64,000 nucleotides of DNA from the NCBI RefSeq assembly GCF_014905175.1, contig NC_057789.1:29508555-29572554 (forward strand). The letters are read 5' to 3'. The position numbers and the translations under genes were made by a program. Within the stretch, counting starts at the first letter, position 1; the number at the start of each line of letters is the position of its first letter. Below the pieces are notes generated by a model. The model saw only the letters and a program-made list of their open reading frames with translations. It had not been told where the DNA came from and did not search any database. Source of the DNA: Aphidius gifuensis (Eukaryota > Arthropoda > Insecta > Hymenoptera > Braconidae). Positions 21,332-33,501 of this stretch are shown in pieces.

Positions 21332-22919
21332 AAAGAAAAAACTGTAATTTAAAATTACTGAAAAACCATGTTGAATTAGTTGAGCCAATTATGAAATCAG
21401 CTGTAATTATTTACAATGATAAAGTAACTTGTCTACCCTTTTTTCCAAATAATCCAATTTTTCATTAACATTGATAAAACAGAGAGGATAATAAAAAGGA
21501 TTGCTATTTTTTTTTCTTTTTCTGTTAAATAAAGAACTATATATACAGATAACCAAGAACGTAATTAATTTCGATTTCACTCTTTCCTGCACTTAATACG
21601 TTGCCGTCGCTCTGCGGTTGTCCTTCCACCAATTTTATACATTGCGTATCCGGTAAAATCGCAATTACTCACAACGACCAAGCCATCCATGACACAAGGG
21701 TGATAGGTGTATTTGTAAATGTATACATGTATATTTAATACAGATAAATGGAACAGATCTTTGAACATAATAGTTAATTTAGAAATACGTTTGAATTTTT
21801 TTTTTTTTTTTCATCACATATATGTTGTGTGAATTTTATTCTTGAGATTGGGGAGAAATATAAAATTCGTTTGAGTGAACATTGAAGAGGATTGACTGTA
21901 TATATCACACTGTTAGATTGAAGAATATTGGCTGAATATATAGTCAATGGTATATCGCTTATATGTCGATTCAATTCTTGTATACTCTCAATGCCAATTT
22001 CACGCACTGACACAAAACCAACGATCAAGATTATCCATGTGAAATAAAATTGTTAATATAAAAAATAATAATAATCTTCTCAATTTGAAATATATTATTT
22101 TCTTTTGTTTGTTTTTTGTCTATTGAATTTTTTATTTTTCTTTTATTTCATTAAAGTTTTTTTTCGCTTGTTCCTTTACAATTATTTGTACGAAAAAGTT
22201 TTTTTCAAAAGAATAGGACAGTACTTTATTGAACTCAATATCCTCTTTTGAACTCTTTTAATTAGAAAAGTGTAATTCCAGTCAGTCTTCAAGTTCAAGT
22301 AACGTGTTACAGAAAAATTTCTACACTATTATATTAAATAGATGAAAGAGTAAGATGAGATATTTGCGACGTAAGTCTTATACTGGTGGAAAATTAAATA
22401 GAAGGGTTATATAATGTATGGCTTTTAACACATTCTACCAAAAAACACTTCTTGTTCTTCTATGGAATTTTTGGTTAATTGCTTTGGAATTTTTACTGGC
22501 ATACTAGACATATTTTCTTGTTCTCGACAGCAAAAATAAGTAATATATCCCAAAATTTGAAGTGTAATTAAAAATCTTGAATAAAATATAAAATGAAAAA
22601 TAAAAAAAGCTCAATATTCTACTTGTTTGTTTTTTTTATATTTTTAAAAATAAATAATTTAAAAAAAAAACAAACAATTAATATAATAAATAATAATTTG
22701 ATATTTAATTAAATTAAATTAAAAGTTTTCTATAAATAATATTTCCTGATTGTTAATTATTTAGAATAATTAAAAAATTATTTATCTTCATGGTAAAAAG
22801 CTCGATGAATGAATAAATTTGATAATAAATTATCAAGTATATTTGAGATAAGCAAGATAATATTAATTTAAATATTATTATCAGATGTTAAATAATTTAT
22901 TCGACTGTGGGTAATAATT
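21332..22919. other. AT-rich DNA with a higher-GC island at 21570-21700
   Basis: The island contains CGTTGCCGTCGCTCTGCGG. On the minus strand a frame starting with ATG near 21692 reads MDGLVVVSNCDFTGYAMYKI and then GGRTTAERRQRIKCRKE before a stop at 21577. It looks protein-like but is only 37 residues and has no splice support. The rest is AT-rich without features. Confidence 0.3.
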
Positions 22920-23300
22920 GACAATTACAACAATCGTCACGGAAGTTTAACGTGATAATTATTGATGAAATCTGTAGCAAAAGATAGGCCGATCTTGTAT
23001 ACCAACGACAGTAGGCAGCATCATTTCCAGCTGGAGTATTTTAACCACGTGTCAATTGAGCTTGCAGCTCATAGCGCCATCATGTTTAAAAGCTTGCAAG
23101 CTTGTATTTTATAACATCAATGTTAGATGCCGACACTTACTACTCTACATTGAATCAAGATAATTTGACCTTCAATTTTATGTCAAACTAAAAGCACGTG
23201 CTTTTTTTCTAGCAATTTTTTTTTCCTAAGAGAAATTTAATTGGTGAAAGATAAATAAAAATTCAATTAAATAATGAGAAATATTGTCACGTGTATAAAG
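22920..23300. promoter_or_regulatory. Island with three CACGTG boxes and nested palindromes
   Basis: CACGTG occurs at 23046-23051, 23195-23200 and 23288-23293. The second lies in the longer palindrome AAAGCACGTGCTTT. AAGCTTGCAAGCTT at 23090-23103 is a perfect 14-base palindrome. There is no coding frame. CACGTG is bound by bHLH factors such as Max/Myc, USF and CLOCK-CYCLE type dimers, so an enhancer is possible; that is inference. Confidence 0.35.
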
Positions 23301-24803
23301 CGCGTAAAATGGGTTTTATTTATTTTTTATTTTTTTAAGAAACAATAGTGACGATCAATAATATATCAGCAGATATTTTGGACCTCAGGGTTTTCATAAC
23401 AGACCATACAGATATCTATTTTTTTTTTAATACAATATAAAGGATAGCTAAAAAGATGATAAGAAAGCTCTGTTGTTTGTAACCACAATGAAAAAAAAAA
23501 ATCCATAAAGTTATCTACTTTTATTATAAATACCACTTTGTGTTACTCGACCGCGCATCTTCAGTGGTCTCTGCAGACTTCAACACTCAAATTGATAGAA
23601 TAAAAAAAAAATATCCCTTAACACTGTGAACTCGTTGACCTTATCTTTACACTGTGTCGTAAAATATTTATATTTTGTTTGCACTCGAGAGAGTCACCTC
23701 TAGTAAGCAAAGTATAAAATGAAATAAGATTAAATTTTTTTTCTTTTTTTCAACTTTTTATATGTACTTGATAAAATAAAAAAAAAAAGGAATTTCTTGT
23801 AAGCCGAAATACAAAAGCTTGAATTTTTATCTTCATCGATAATGCATGTATTTTAAAAAAAAAAAATAGCTAAGTGATGAATATTTTTTTTTCATTTATT
23901 TATTTCTGGAACAGTCCAGTTTTATTGTAACAGTAATTTATAATGACCCAATTGTTTTAAAAATATTTTACACGATTTCTACTTTTTTTTTTTCTTTTTT
24001 TGTTATAATAATTATGTGCCTTCAAGTTGAGGAAAAATGTAACGATGCGTTCAGCCCAATTCAGTTATATTTGTATTTAATTTTTTATATTTTATTTGAC
24101 CTTTTTTGTTGGGTCATAGCTTTCAACTTAATTATTATTATTTTTATTATTATGACAAATCCTTCTCATTAAAAAAATATAGCATGACTTTGTTGTACAA
24201 AAGTAACCTTTATGATAAAGAATAAAACGGACCCTTTGGAATTTTTTTTTTTCTAGATTCTTTTTTATCTCCTTCATAGATAGACATTTTAATTTCCTCC
24301 TGCTTACTACGACCTACTTCATAATTTGGGATTATTACTAGTGCACCCGGCTCGAATTACTTTCGGGACTTGTACAAACTTATGCTGCCATCCGGAAGAT
24401 AACGACTTCTACTTCATGAGAATTTTTTTTTGTAAATTCTTTTTTCATATATTTTTCTTTCGATTTTTCTTTTTATTCACATTTTTTTTTTTTTTTTCTT
24501 TTCTTTTTGTATATATATCCAAAGTACAGTTGTTTCATGTACCTTTCATCTTTTTTAAAATCACTTTTCTTTTGTTTTATACAATAAAAAAAAATATTTT
24601 TTTTATTATCATAATGCATGTTTTATTTTTTTTTAACTTACTTGAGTTTTAAAAATTATAAACAATATCAATTTTATTATTTTTTATAACAGATCAAAAA
24701 ATAACATTTATTTAAATACAAATCGAATTTTAAAATTAAAAAATTATAAATAAATAATTAAATAAAAATTGTAAATGATTTTAAATGACTATTTTTTTTA
24801 TGA
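23301..24803. other. AT-rich DNA, small mixed island at 24290-24420
   Basis: The island reads protein-like on both strands (minus: SGWQHKFVQVPKVIRAG; plus: LLVHPARITFGTCTN), each for only about 25-35 codons, so neither is supportable. The rest is T-rich on the plus strand, with many runs. Confidence 0.4.
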
Positions 24804-24834
24804 CAAGTAGAACATCTCGAGATTTAGTCAGACG
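24804..24834 (-). repeat. Copy 2 of the ~30-base motif (inverted)
   Basis: On the minus strand it reads GTCTGACTAAATCTCGAGAT then GTTCTACTTG. Orientation is opposite to copies 1 and 3. Similarity stops at the motif edges. Confidence 0.75.
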
Positions 24835-27800
24835 AATATGTTAAAAATAAAATGATATGATTATTATTCATAGATTTATATGATATTTAAATAAAAGTGA
24901 TTATGTTGTCAGCCTAGCCCTTCGAGCCACTGTCAATAAAATTGTTTGATTTAATTGAAATTCCCTTGAGGACAGTTACACCGGGTTACATTGACCACAA
25001 GCTCGATAATTTTAGTTGAAAAACGAACACAAATATCGACCATCAACTTTATTCAACTCGGTTTTATTTAGTTGAAGCAATTTTCATACATTTACTACTA
25101 CAACTACAGTGACTAGCACAAATATTACAAGGACTACTACAATCAAATTCTATATTAACCACCAGCACCACCACCAACAGCACCACTCGACTTTATCCAC
25201 TTGCTCTAGGCACCAGTTATACGAATTAATTCAACGTTGTGATTCTCGACGAATTTTATGATGAAAACGAATGAAATGACGAATGGTAGAACGAGTGGCT
25301 TTCATAAATTTTATAATACTTGAAGGCTTGCTGTTGGTTACTTGGTATAAAATTTGTGAAGAAAAAACTACGTGAAAGAGAAACCATCTAGACGGGCAAT
25401 ACATATTTTTTTAAAATGCATGTTCACTACAATATTACTTTTTTCTCGTTCGTCTTTTTTTTTTTTTTTTTACTCTATTCCTTGTTTTATTTATTTTTAT
25501 TTTTTATTTTTTAAATAATCCGTCTTTATCATATATTTTTTCATCCGTGAAAAACTCATGCATTCAAATACGTGTAAGGCCATCGATAGAGTCACAGCTG
25601 CAGCTTTCTATATAAAGAAAATAAAAAATCTGAATATTTGAAATCTATTCGTGCCCATCGACACAATGAAAAAGTTCAAGCACGCGGTTGTTCACTTATT
25701 TTTCCGATACATTATGGATATTTATAAATTTTCAAAACGTATTTTTCTATATACCTCGAATTTTTTCTTGGAATAATAATATAAAATCGCTATAGTCAAC
25801 AAAATTGATCATTTTATTTTTTAAAATTGTAACAAAAAAATAATTGAAAACAAATTGAATTAAAAATTAAATAAAAACAATTTACATTATTACAAATCCA
25901 AAAAACAATTTTAAAATCATTTGATATATTTTTTTTTAATTATAAATCATTTCTCTTCATTTCCAAGAATTTTTAGTTTAATTTTTAATCAAACTATTTG
26001 TTAAAAAAAAAAATTAAAATAAATACAAAAAATAAAGCAAATTAAATAATTATTTTAAAAAATTTGACTATTAATTTATGATAGTAATTAATAAATTTTT
26101 TTTACAACTATCTAGTAAAAAAAAAAAAGCCTCAAAATGTAACTTAATAATTTTTAAAATTTTTTTTATGATAATGCAATGTGTTTCTTTGGCGTTGAGC
26201 GTCCATGTTGGTTGAAAACTTTCTTAATGACCTCCCGGTGTGTGCCTATAATTAATGAATATTCTAACCAACAAAAAAATACAAAAAAAAAATAGTTGCA
26301 CACGATGAATAATATGAAATGTCAAGCAGGTTATCTCGGTGTGAAAAAGAAACTTTTTTCTACCAAAAAAAAAATAAACTAAAAATGTCTAAAAGAATAT
26401 TTATTATTCATAAAGATAAATGATATAAATTCAAATCTAACCAGCAATCATTCATGATTGTATTTCTCATTATTATAACCGTCAGCTGTATGCTGATAAT
26501 AAAAAAATAAAAATAAAAAACCAATAAAACATAAGAAAATATATAATAAAATATTAAAATCTTTGAGCTCTCAATTTTTCATATGTAATATAATGTAGCC
26601 AACGATTGCATGGTAAACTATTTGAATTACTAGTTAAGACATCGGTTTACAGCACAGGTGCATTGTACGTGTTTATGAGTTTCAAAACAGTTCAACTTTG
26701 AAACCATATTTTCCCCTACTTTTGGCCGAATATACTAACCAAGTTTGAACATTATATTTTCTTCTGATACACCGTATATGCACCAGGTGTTATTGTAGCT
26801 TCTTCAAATTTCCAGTTAAGACACTATATATAAAGTTTTATTTTTTTTATTTTATTTTTCTATGACTCAAAAAATAATCATTTTTATTTTATTCCTTTCA
26901 AACTGTTTCCATGTAACATATGGCTCTCCAGTTTATTTCTTCATAGATATATGTTGTGACCTTAATCGGTAAGTCAATTGAAGAGTTTAGATCCATTCGT
27001 GCGTATTTGGAACATGCTAGGATCAATATCTCTGAGAAGATGACTCTTCCTCTTTTATTTTTTATTTTTTTTCTTCAATAGTTTTTCAACTCAATAGAAT
27101 CGACTGGACACACACGTACCAAGATAATCGAAAATGCTTGTTCACTCATGTATTGTCCTTTCAACCAATTTTCACAAGAATTTATTATTATTTTTTTTTT
27201 TCTTGAAATAATAAATTTAATAGACACACAATTAGCGTTAAAATTATGAGCTATTAAAAAATTTTATTTTCAATTATATGTTAAAAAAAATATACGAGAC
27301 AAAATAATAAAATATATAGGCTGATAAATTTTAGCTATGAAAAAAAAAAATATACACTTTATAATAAAAAAACTAAATTAGTAGTAAAATTTTTATTTAT
27401 ATGAAATTTCTCAGATAATAAAAAATTTGTTAAATCGTAAATGGTATATTATATTCGTTAAAAAAAAAACAATATATATTTGTAGGATTATGTAATGGCA
27501 AAATTTAGTGGTAGTTGTTTGGTTGAATTATATACGTTGTAAAATTTTCATTGGTTATAGTGCTTGCCATCTCATCAACATTAATGCCTGTCTACGAAAC
27601 TCTTGAATAACGATCTCGTTTAATTTGGTAGAAGACTTAGTCACGATACATCAGTTAAACACAACAAAATTGAATATAACACCTTTCAAAATAAAAGGAT
27701 ATATGATAATTCGGAAATATTGTTGGATAGTAATTCATGATGGTCAATATTGTTTAGGTATTTTTAGTGTGATAAAATATTAGGGGTTGTTAAATTTTGT

Positions 27801-28280
27801 AAAACATTAAATAACAAATTATGTTGAATAGTAGTCAAGTGTAAAAGATGTCGTAAAACTTGTAGCACATTTATTTAATGCACTTTATTGGAGTTTGTAA
27901 TTTATATTGAGTTGATATTTACAAGCACACAGATTTACTAAATCACTATAGTGTTATAAGGGACAGTCATTGACCACTTAAAGCTTTAAAATTTTCTTCA
28001 ATTTTAGCTATCTAAAATTTTATCCCATTGTCTATAAATCCAGCCTCGTTGAATGGACACAAAGCAGAGTGGCCATTGATCTACTCAGTCTTTAATTAGC
28101 TGTATCAAATCAATGGCACATGCAAATTTATTTAAGCCCATTATCGCAAATGTAAATTACTAAAATAGTAAAACGATTTTTCATCAAGTTAATCGAAGAA
28201 TTAATGCTTAACATTTCTTTTAAATTGTATAAAATATTTAAACTTACTTTTAATCAATATTTTCTTAAATAATTTGTTCA
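24835..28280. other. Non-coding DNA with several moderate-GC islands
   Basis: 24900-25330 includes a short (ACC)n-like stretch near 25160-25190. 25560-25720, 26160-26260 and 26600-27130 are further islands; the last contains two CAGGTG E-boxes (in ACAGGTGC near 26656 and CCAGGTGT near 26784). 27480-28090 is mixed. I find no acceptor-frame-donor combination good enough to call an exon. These may be conserved regulatory blocks. Confidence 0.4.
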
Positions 28281-28311
28281 TGTCTGACTAAATCCTGACA
28301 TGTTCTACTTG
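28281..28311 (+). repeat. Copy 3 of the ~30-base motif
   Basis: It reads TGTCTGACTAAATCCTGACA then TGTTCTACTTG. It matches copy 2 closely, apart from the central CTCGAG/CCTGAC bases. It lies 3.48 kb from copy 2, and copy 2 lies 3.50 kb from copy 1; the even spacing may be coincidence. Confidence 0.75.
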
Positions 28312-28649
28312 TGTCAATATTTTTATCTGATGATAATTAAAAAAATAATTAACCAACAAATTTAATAGGTAATGATTGAATAAATATTTAACCTTTTTTT
28401 TTTTTTCAATTTCAAAATTAATTCCGGTTTACAAATTCACTCGAGTTGAGTGTTCAATTAGTAAATCATATATCAAATCGATTATACCATCAGACTAATT
28501 AAAAAATATTCTCTACTACTTTAATCGGACAATGATTATTTGAAAATAACACAATTGAATTTTTTTAATTTTGTATTTTCATTTATCAATTGTTTTTTAA
28601 TTTGATTCTCGTTTTATTTTTTTAATTTTTTAATTTTATTTCTGCCTAA

Positions 28650-28874
28650 TGGATTGCAAATTTAAATTGTACTTTTATCTCGAAAAAACCTGTCACAATT
28701 CGAGTACCAATGATTGAAGCAATTGTCAGAAAACATAGAGATGTATATGATGTTAAGCTTTGCTTCATTGAGATACAAGAGGGACAGGGGGAGGAGGGAA
28801 GAGAAAGTGGAGTATTGTACAAGCTGAAGCAGCCGCTGTTGGGGCAATTTACCTTGCCAATCCATGCCTCGTAA
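28650..28874 (+). CDS. Candidate small open frame of 54-74 residues, unrecognised
   Basis: The plus-strand frame is open from a TAA at 28647 to a TAA at 28872. The first ATG is at 28710 (54 residues). Composition is balanced and coding-like: MIEAIVRKHRDVYDVKLCFI, an acidic EIQEGQGEEGRES segment, then GVLYKLKQPLLGQF. First codon positions are purine-rich as expected for real genes. Against it: no clear acceptor, only a weak donor (CTC|GTAATT), and both minus-strand frames over 28646-29183 are also open for 150 or more codons, although these are broken by an FFFFFF run. No family is recognised. Confidence 0.3.
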   Translation, partial: WIANLNCTFISKKPVTIRVPMIEAIVRKHRDVYDVKLCFIEIQEGQGEEGRESGVLYKLKQPLLGQFTLPIHAS

Positions 28875-29393
28875 TTGAGAATTTTTATAATATTTTTGGA
28901 AGCAAGCCAAATGCTGTAGGGGCAGGCAGCATGCCCGGACGAAAAAATAAAAAAAAAAAAAAAAAAAACGATGAGAAAAATATGAAGAGGAGATGAGGGT
29001 CTCTCCAGGAAAAAGATAGCTATATGCACTTGCCTCTGGGGAAGATGGATACCCTCTTTTTTGAGAGCTGATGTGGGGCTTGAATGAAAAATGCACACGG
29101 CTAAAATTCACTGCGGCAAAAAAAAAAAATATATACACACACACATAACAAAAAACAATATATAAAAAAATGATAAAAAACATTCAAGTGAGGATGGTCG
29201 TAGGAAAAGTTTGACGATTTGGAAGCATACCAAATAGTAATCGTCTAAAATTGACGATTAATTTATCAAATCCGTTTGATGAAAAATTTATTTAATTTTA
29301 AATGGAATTTATTTTTTTTTTAAGAAATAAAATTTTATATTTTTACTACTACTGTATTATGATTTGAAAATATTGTATTTTATTGATTTTTAG
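28875..29393. other. Island edge and AT-rich DNA
   Basis: 28890-29100 continues the higher-GC island, with TAGGGGCAGGCAGCATGC, an A run of 19 bases at about 28950-28968 and a purine-rich stretch. The overlapping minus-strand open frames here read poly-Phe through the A run and are not supported. Confidence 0.4.
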
Positions 29394-29433
29394 GTGGGTT
29401 TCTGTGTGCCAACGAGACAGTGAATAGAAACAG
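29394..29433 (+). CDS. Candidate 40-base cassette exon
   Basis: An acceptor with a T-rich tract (TTTTATTGATTTTTAG, AG at 29392-29393) is followed by 40 bases and the donor AACAG|GTAGGC. Only one frame is open, reading GFLCANETVNRN with two bases left over at each end. The first exon bases GTGGGT are themselves donor-like, so after splicing to the acceptor the site could be re-spliced, as at recursive splice exons. It could be a chance AG-GT pair, and no neighbouring plus-strand exon is proven. Confidence 0.25.
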
Positions 29434-32400
29434 GTAGGCTTTTATAAATTTCATATTCAAAGAGGCAGACGAATGTCTCTGAAAATACAATAGCATATGT
29501 CTAAAATGTATATGTATGTAAACTACTGTGCATGCATAACCCAAGGAAAATAAAAAAAGTATAAAAAAATAGATATCATGAGAGATGATGTTATGTATTA
29601 TACGCTATGTATATATATTTTTTTTTTGAACATCAATGCTTGGTTATAGATAGATAAAAGCTATATTTTATACTTTAATAATATTCGCGAGTGAAAAAAG
29701 AAATTGAAGCTCAATATGAATATATATACACATTGAGGCAGCTTCTTTTCTTCTTACAATACAACGTCAAAAATATCCCAAAGGAAAATCTTTAATATTA
29801 TCCTTTTTCATCATCATGACGTTCATCGTATTGATACTGAGTGAACGTGAAAAATCGCTTTCAATATTACCATCATCATTCCTTTGGGTATTTGATTATA
29901 AATATTTTTTTTTTTTAGTATTTTTTTATATATGATTATATTTGCATGTATCATTCAAAAAGATGAAATTGAAATTGCAAAATTGAGGATAGGATTTGGA
30001 AATAAAAAAATTATTAGTTTTATTTATTTATCGGGATAAAAAAAATTCTTGAGAATAGGAATAAAATATTTTTAATTATTTAAATTTGTTTATTTAATTT
30101 AACATATAATTTTTTAATTTACAAGTAAATAATATAATTAAAATATTATAATTTTCTATTTTAAAATATCAATAATAAATATAATTTTTTTTTTTTTTAA
30201 TTCAACAAAATAAATAAACAAAAAATATTTAAATTGTAAAAATAAAAAAAATATAGCAATAAGTATCTTTAATGATTATAAACAATAGAAGAAAAAAAAA
30301 AAGAAACAATATTTAAATTTTAAAATTATAATTTACAATAAATAAAGAATTATTTATTTTTTTTTTCAAATGAAATTTAAAATTGTTCGGTTCTTATAAT
30401 TAATTAAAAAACTTTATTCAAACTAAATATATTTGTTTATTAAATTTGTCGTATTAATATAAAAATATTTTTTATCTGGTAGTGTATACGTCAGTTGTGG
30501 CTATTCAAGAATTTTATAAACCGAGTTTATATAAAAGTATAACAACAGCAAAGATGCATAAATATATATTTTACCAATATTACATACTGAATATAATATT
30601 GGATTAAATTTTATGATGCAAATATGCTTTGTATAAATTTAAAAGAAAAAATAAAAAGAGAAAAAAAATCTCCACATAAATGATGAAATTCTATTGTCAG
30701 AATGTTGAATCGAAGCGCGAAAAAAAAAAGAGAAAAAAAAAAAACAAAATGCGGATAAGCTTTTTGTACGTATTATGTATAAACTGTATGAAAAGCTGTT
30801 TATTGAAAATGATTCGATGATATAACATCAACGAGATGCACAATAACCTTCTTTGCTAAGTTTAACGATCACCTTGTACATACACAAGATTATATAATCC
30901 TTCAACTGACTTTGTGTGTGTGTGACCCTTATGTAAGGTACTTTTTCCATAGACCATATTCAATAGACCAGCTTAAAAGCTATTTTTACAAAAAGAAAAC
31001 CATACAGATTTTTTTCTACACTACATAAACGATAAAACTAAATAAAAAAAAATACCAAACTCTGATGACTTTGATTATTTGAATGTGATTTTGATTGTTT
31101 TATTTGTGAATGTAAAAATTTTTCATTTTTTTGCAAGAAAAGTTAAAAAAAAAATTTAAGGAATTTATTTGTAAACGAGAACATTTATTATTTGTGATAA
31201 AATGTCAGTTTTTATATGTTCAAGTAAATGTGGAAATAAGCATCATGTATTTTTCAAGTAAAAACGATAAGATTAAGGTTATATTTTTCAAAAAAAAAAA
31301 AAACACAAAAAGATCACAAATGTTTTCTTGAACATTAATTGAAGGAGAAAGTTGAGAATTAGTGGTAATTTTATAAAAATAATCTTACTGCAAATGTCAC
31401 TTGCTGGTTTGTCTTAACATCTATTAGTAAAACTAAAAAAAAAAAAAAAGTTACAAGAAAAATATACCAAGTTTTTCTATCCAACATTTCGATACAAAAA
31501 AGCAAAAAAAAGCTTTGCCAGTTAGAGGCTCATCATAACGATGAAAAAGTATTATTTTTTTCCAGCAAAGTTAATTGCAAAGTTTTGTACACAGAGCATG
31601 GATAATACATGCAAGTGTTACAACAATTTTTTCTTTTATTTTCTTTTTAAGTTTTGTTTCGTTTGTATGAAACTAAATAGAAAAAAAAAATAAAATAATA
31701 ATACTACAAGGTGAATTGACTCAAGCTATGAGCATTAGTGATTCTACTTTTAGATCTTTGAAGTTGGCTTAAATTAACAACCTACTGAATATACAAAAAT
31801 ATAGTTATTATTTTATTTTTCAAAAGATAATAAAAAATATAAATAAAAGAAAAAAAAGTTTCAAGTTGAGATAGAATAGCTGGCTACTTTGTAGTTAATC
31901 AGCCAAGTCTTTTTTTTTTTTTTTTTTTATTTATCAAGCATTCACAAGGTTTCCCTTTGGGTAAAACTTAAGCGGTTTTTGGAGCTAATAAGAGAAAAAA
32001 GAATAGAAAAATAAAAAATAAAAACAGACACACCGACACAGTGTTGTACATAGAGATAGAGAAATTTTGTTTCTATGTGCACAATGTGCACGTAAGTTTG
32101 TACGGTCGACTAACAAACTAACAACTAAGACGTTCACAAGTCACCAACAACTGTAGTGAGATTTCGTAAACGAGTAGAAACTAAAGTCTCAAGAGCTTCT
32201 CAGCTATAGTCACTGAGACACTCAGCGTCTCATACATATCCATTATGTAAATTTTGTGTCCTATTATAATAAGCAAAAGGCCCTTGGCGTATACCTTTGG
32301 GAAGCGTATAAAATTACCACTATAACCACAACAATGACCCATTTTACAAATCTCAAATTTTTATTGAAACCTAAATAACATTTTTTTTTTAATTCATTTT

Positions 32401-33264
32401 ACAAATATCAAATTTATGTATGTATTTGAAAATTCATTGGATATTGTAATTATATTACGACAAAAGTTTTTATGAATTTTCATCAAACGTATATCAGATT
32501 AGATTGTGTATTCATATGTTGCTCTGCTCAATACAATTATCAATATTGACAAATGATTGGTTTAATTGACCGTTAGAAATTACATGAATAATAATTGTGA
32601 ATTTACTGAAAGCAAAAAGCGTACTACCAATTGACTTGAATTAGTTTCTACGATTGACAACAAAATTATAATTTAATAAAAAATAAATTCAAAAAAAAAT
32701 TTCAAGCTTTAAAAGCTCGTTTGTCAAACATAATAAATTTTGTTTATTTTTTTTATCAGTCACCCTCTTATTCGACAAATGCTTTAAGTCTACTATTCGT
32801 CAACCACAAATAAAAATGAATAAAAAAAAAAAAAGAATATATAAAACAAAAAAAGCCAATTGTTGGCAATTCTGTGGGTGGCATCGAGATCGTGTGATCA
32901 ATCAGGACACAGACAGAAACGACTTGAGGGGATAAGTGCTACAATATAAAAAGGGTTGGCTTTGGCTTCTCTTCCAAATGTCGGGAGATACCAAAAAAAA
33001 AAAAAAAAAAAACTAGAAGGGTTCAAATCGTATAGGTCGAATGTTGTCTTTCTTGTCTGATAATTTACCACAGTTAGACTAGACTTTATCTAAAGGGGTT
33101 GGCAAGTAATTAACAATGGCCTACACGGAATCTGGTAGATTAATTGTTTCTCCTATTATCCAAAAACCTTTCAATATTTCTTTTATCTTTTTTTTCATTA
33201 AATTTATTTTTATTTATTTATATAATTTTTAATATAAAAAAAAAAGCTCGCAGACGAAAAAAGC
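29434..33264. other. Mostly AT-rich non-coding DNA
   Basis: 29700-29890 contains paired stretches around ATCATCATGACG. 30480-30560 and 30830-30970 are moderate-GC. 31900-32340 is a larger mixed island (CAAGCATTCACAAGG, GGTCGACTAAC, CCTTGGCGTATACC), and 32860-33130 another. None holds an exon I can support. A T run of about 21 bases lies at 31910-31929. Confidence 0.45.
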
Positions 33265-33501
33265 TTGTATGTAGGATCAATAATTAATGTGGTACCTTCG
33301 ACATCACCGCCAATGTCAAATTACAGTCAGGAAACATCGTTAATCACAAGAGTTGTACATTCGAGCTTTACCCATGTCTCTCTCATCTACCTTCACATGC
33401 ACACACAAACACCAATATACAACTCTCCCTCAATTTTCAGTTCCCCGGAGTCACTAGAATCCGGTATATACAATAGTTATCTGTATTGCATTGCCAATTA
33501 A
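33265..33501 (+). CDS. Candidate open frame of 62-78 residues, unrecognised
   Basis: The frame is open in a moderate-GC island, with ATG at 33313 giving 62 residues (MSNYSQETSLITRVVHSSF...) and in-frame upstream codons YVGSIINVVPSTSPP. It is Ser- and Thr-rich with no homopolymer-derived stretches, ending in TAA at 33499. The acceptor-like AAGCTCGCAG upstream has an A-rich rather than pyrimidine-rich tract, so splicing support is weak. No family, signal peptide or membrane segment is clear. Confidence 0.22.
   Translation: MYVGSIINVVPSTSPPMSNYSQETSLITRVVHSSFTHVSLIYLHMHTQTPIYNSPSIFSSPESLESGIYNSYLYCIAN

Noticed and set aside
24326..24652. 108-residue plus frame
   Set aside because: The last two thirds are poly-Phe from T runs. 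Only about 30 codons are protein-like, and the opposite strand is equally plausible.
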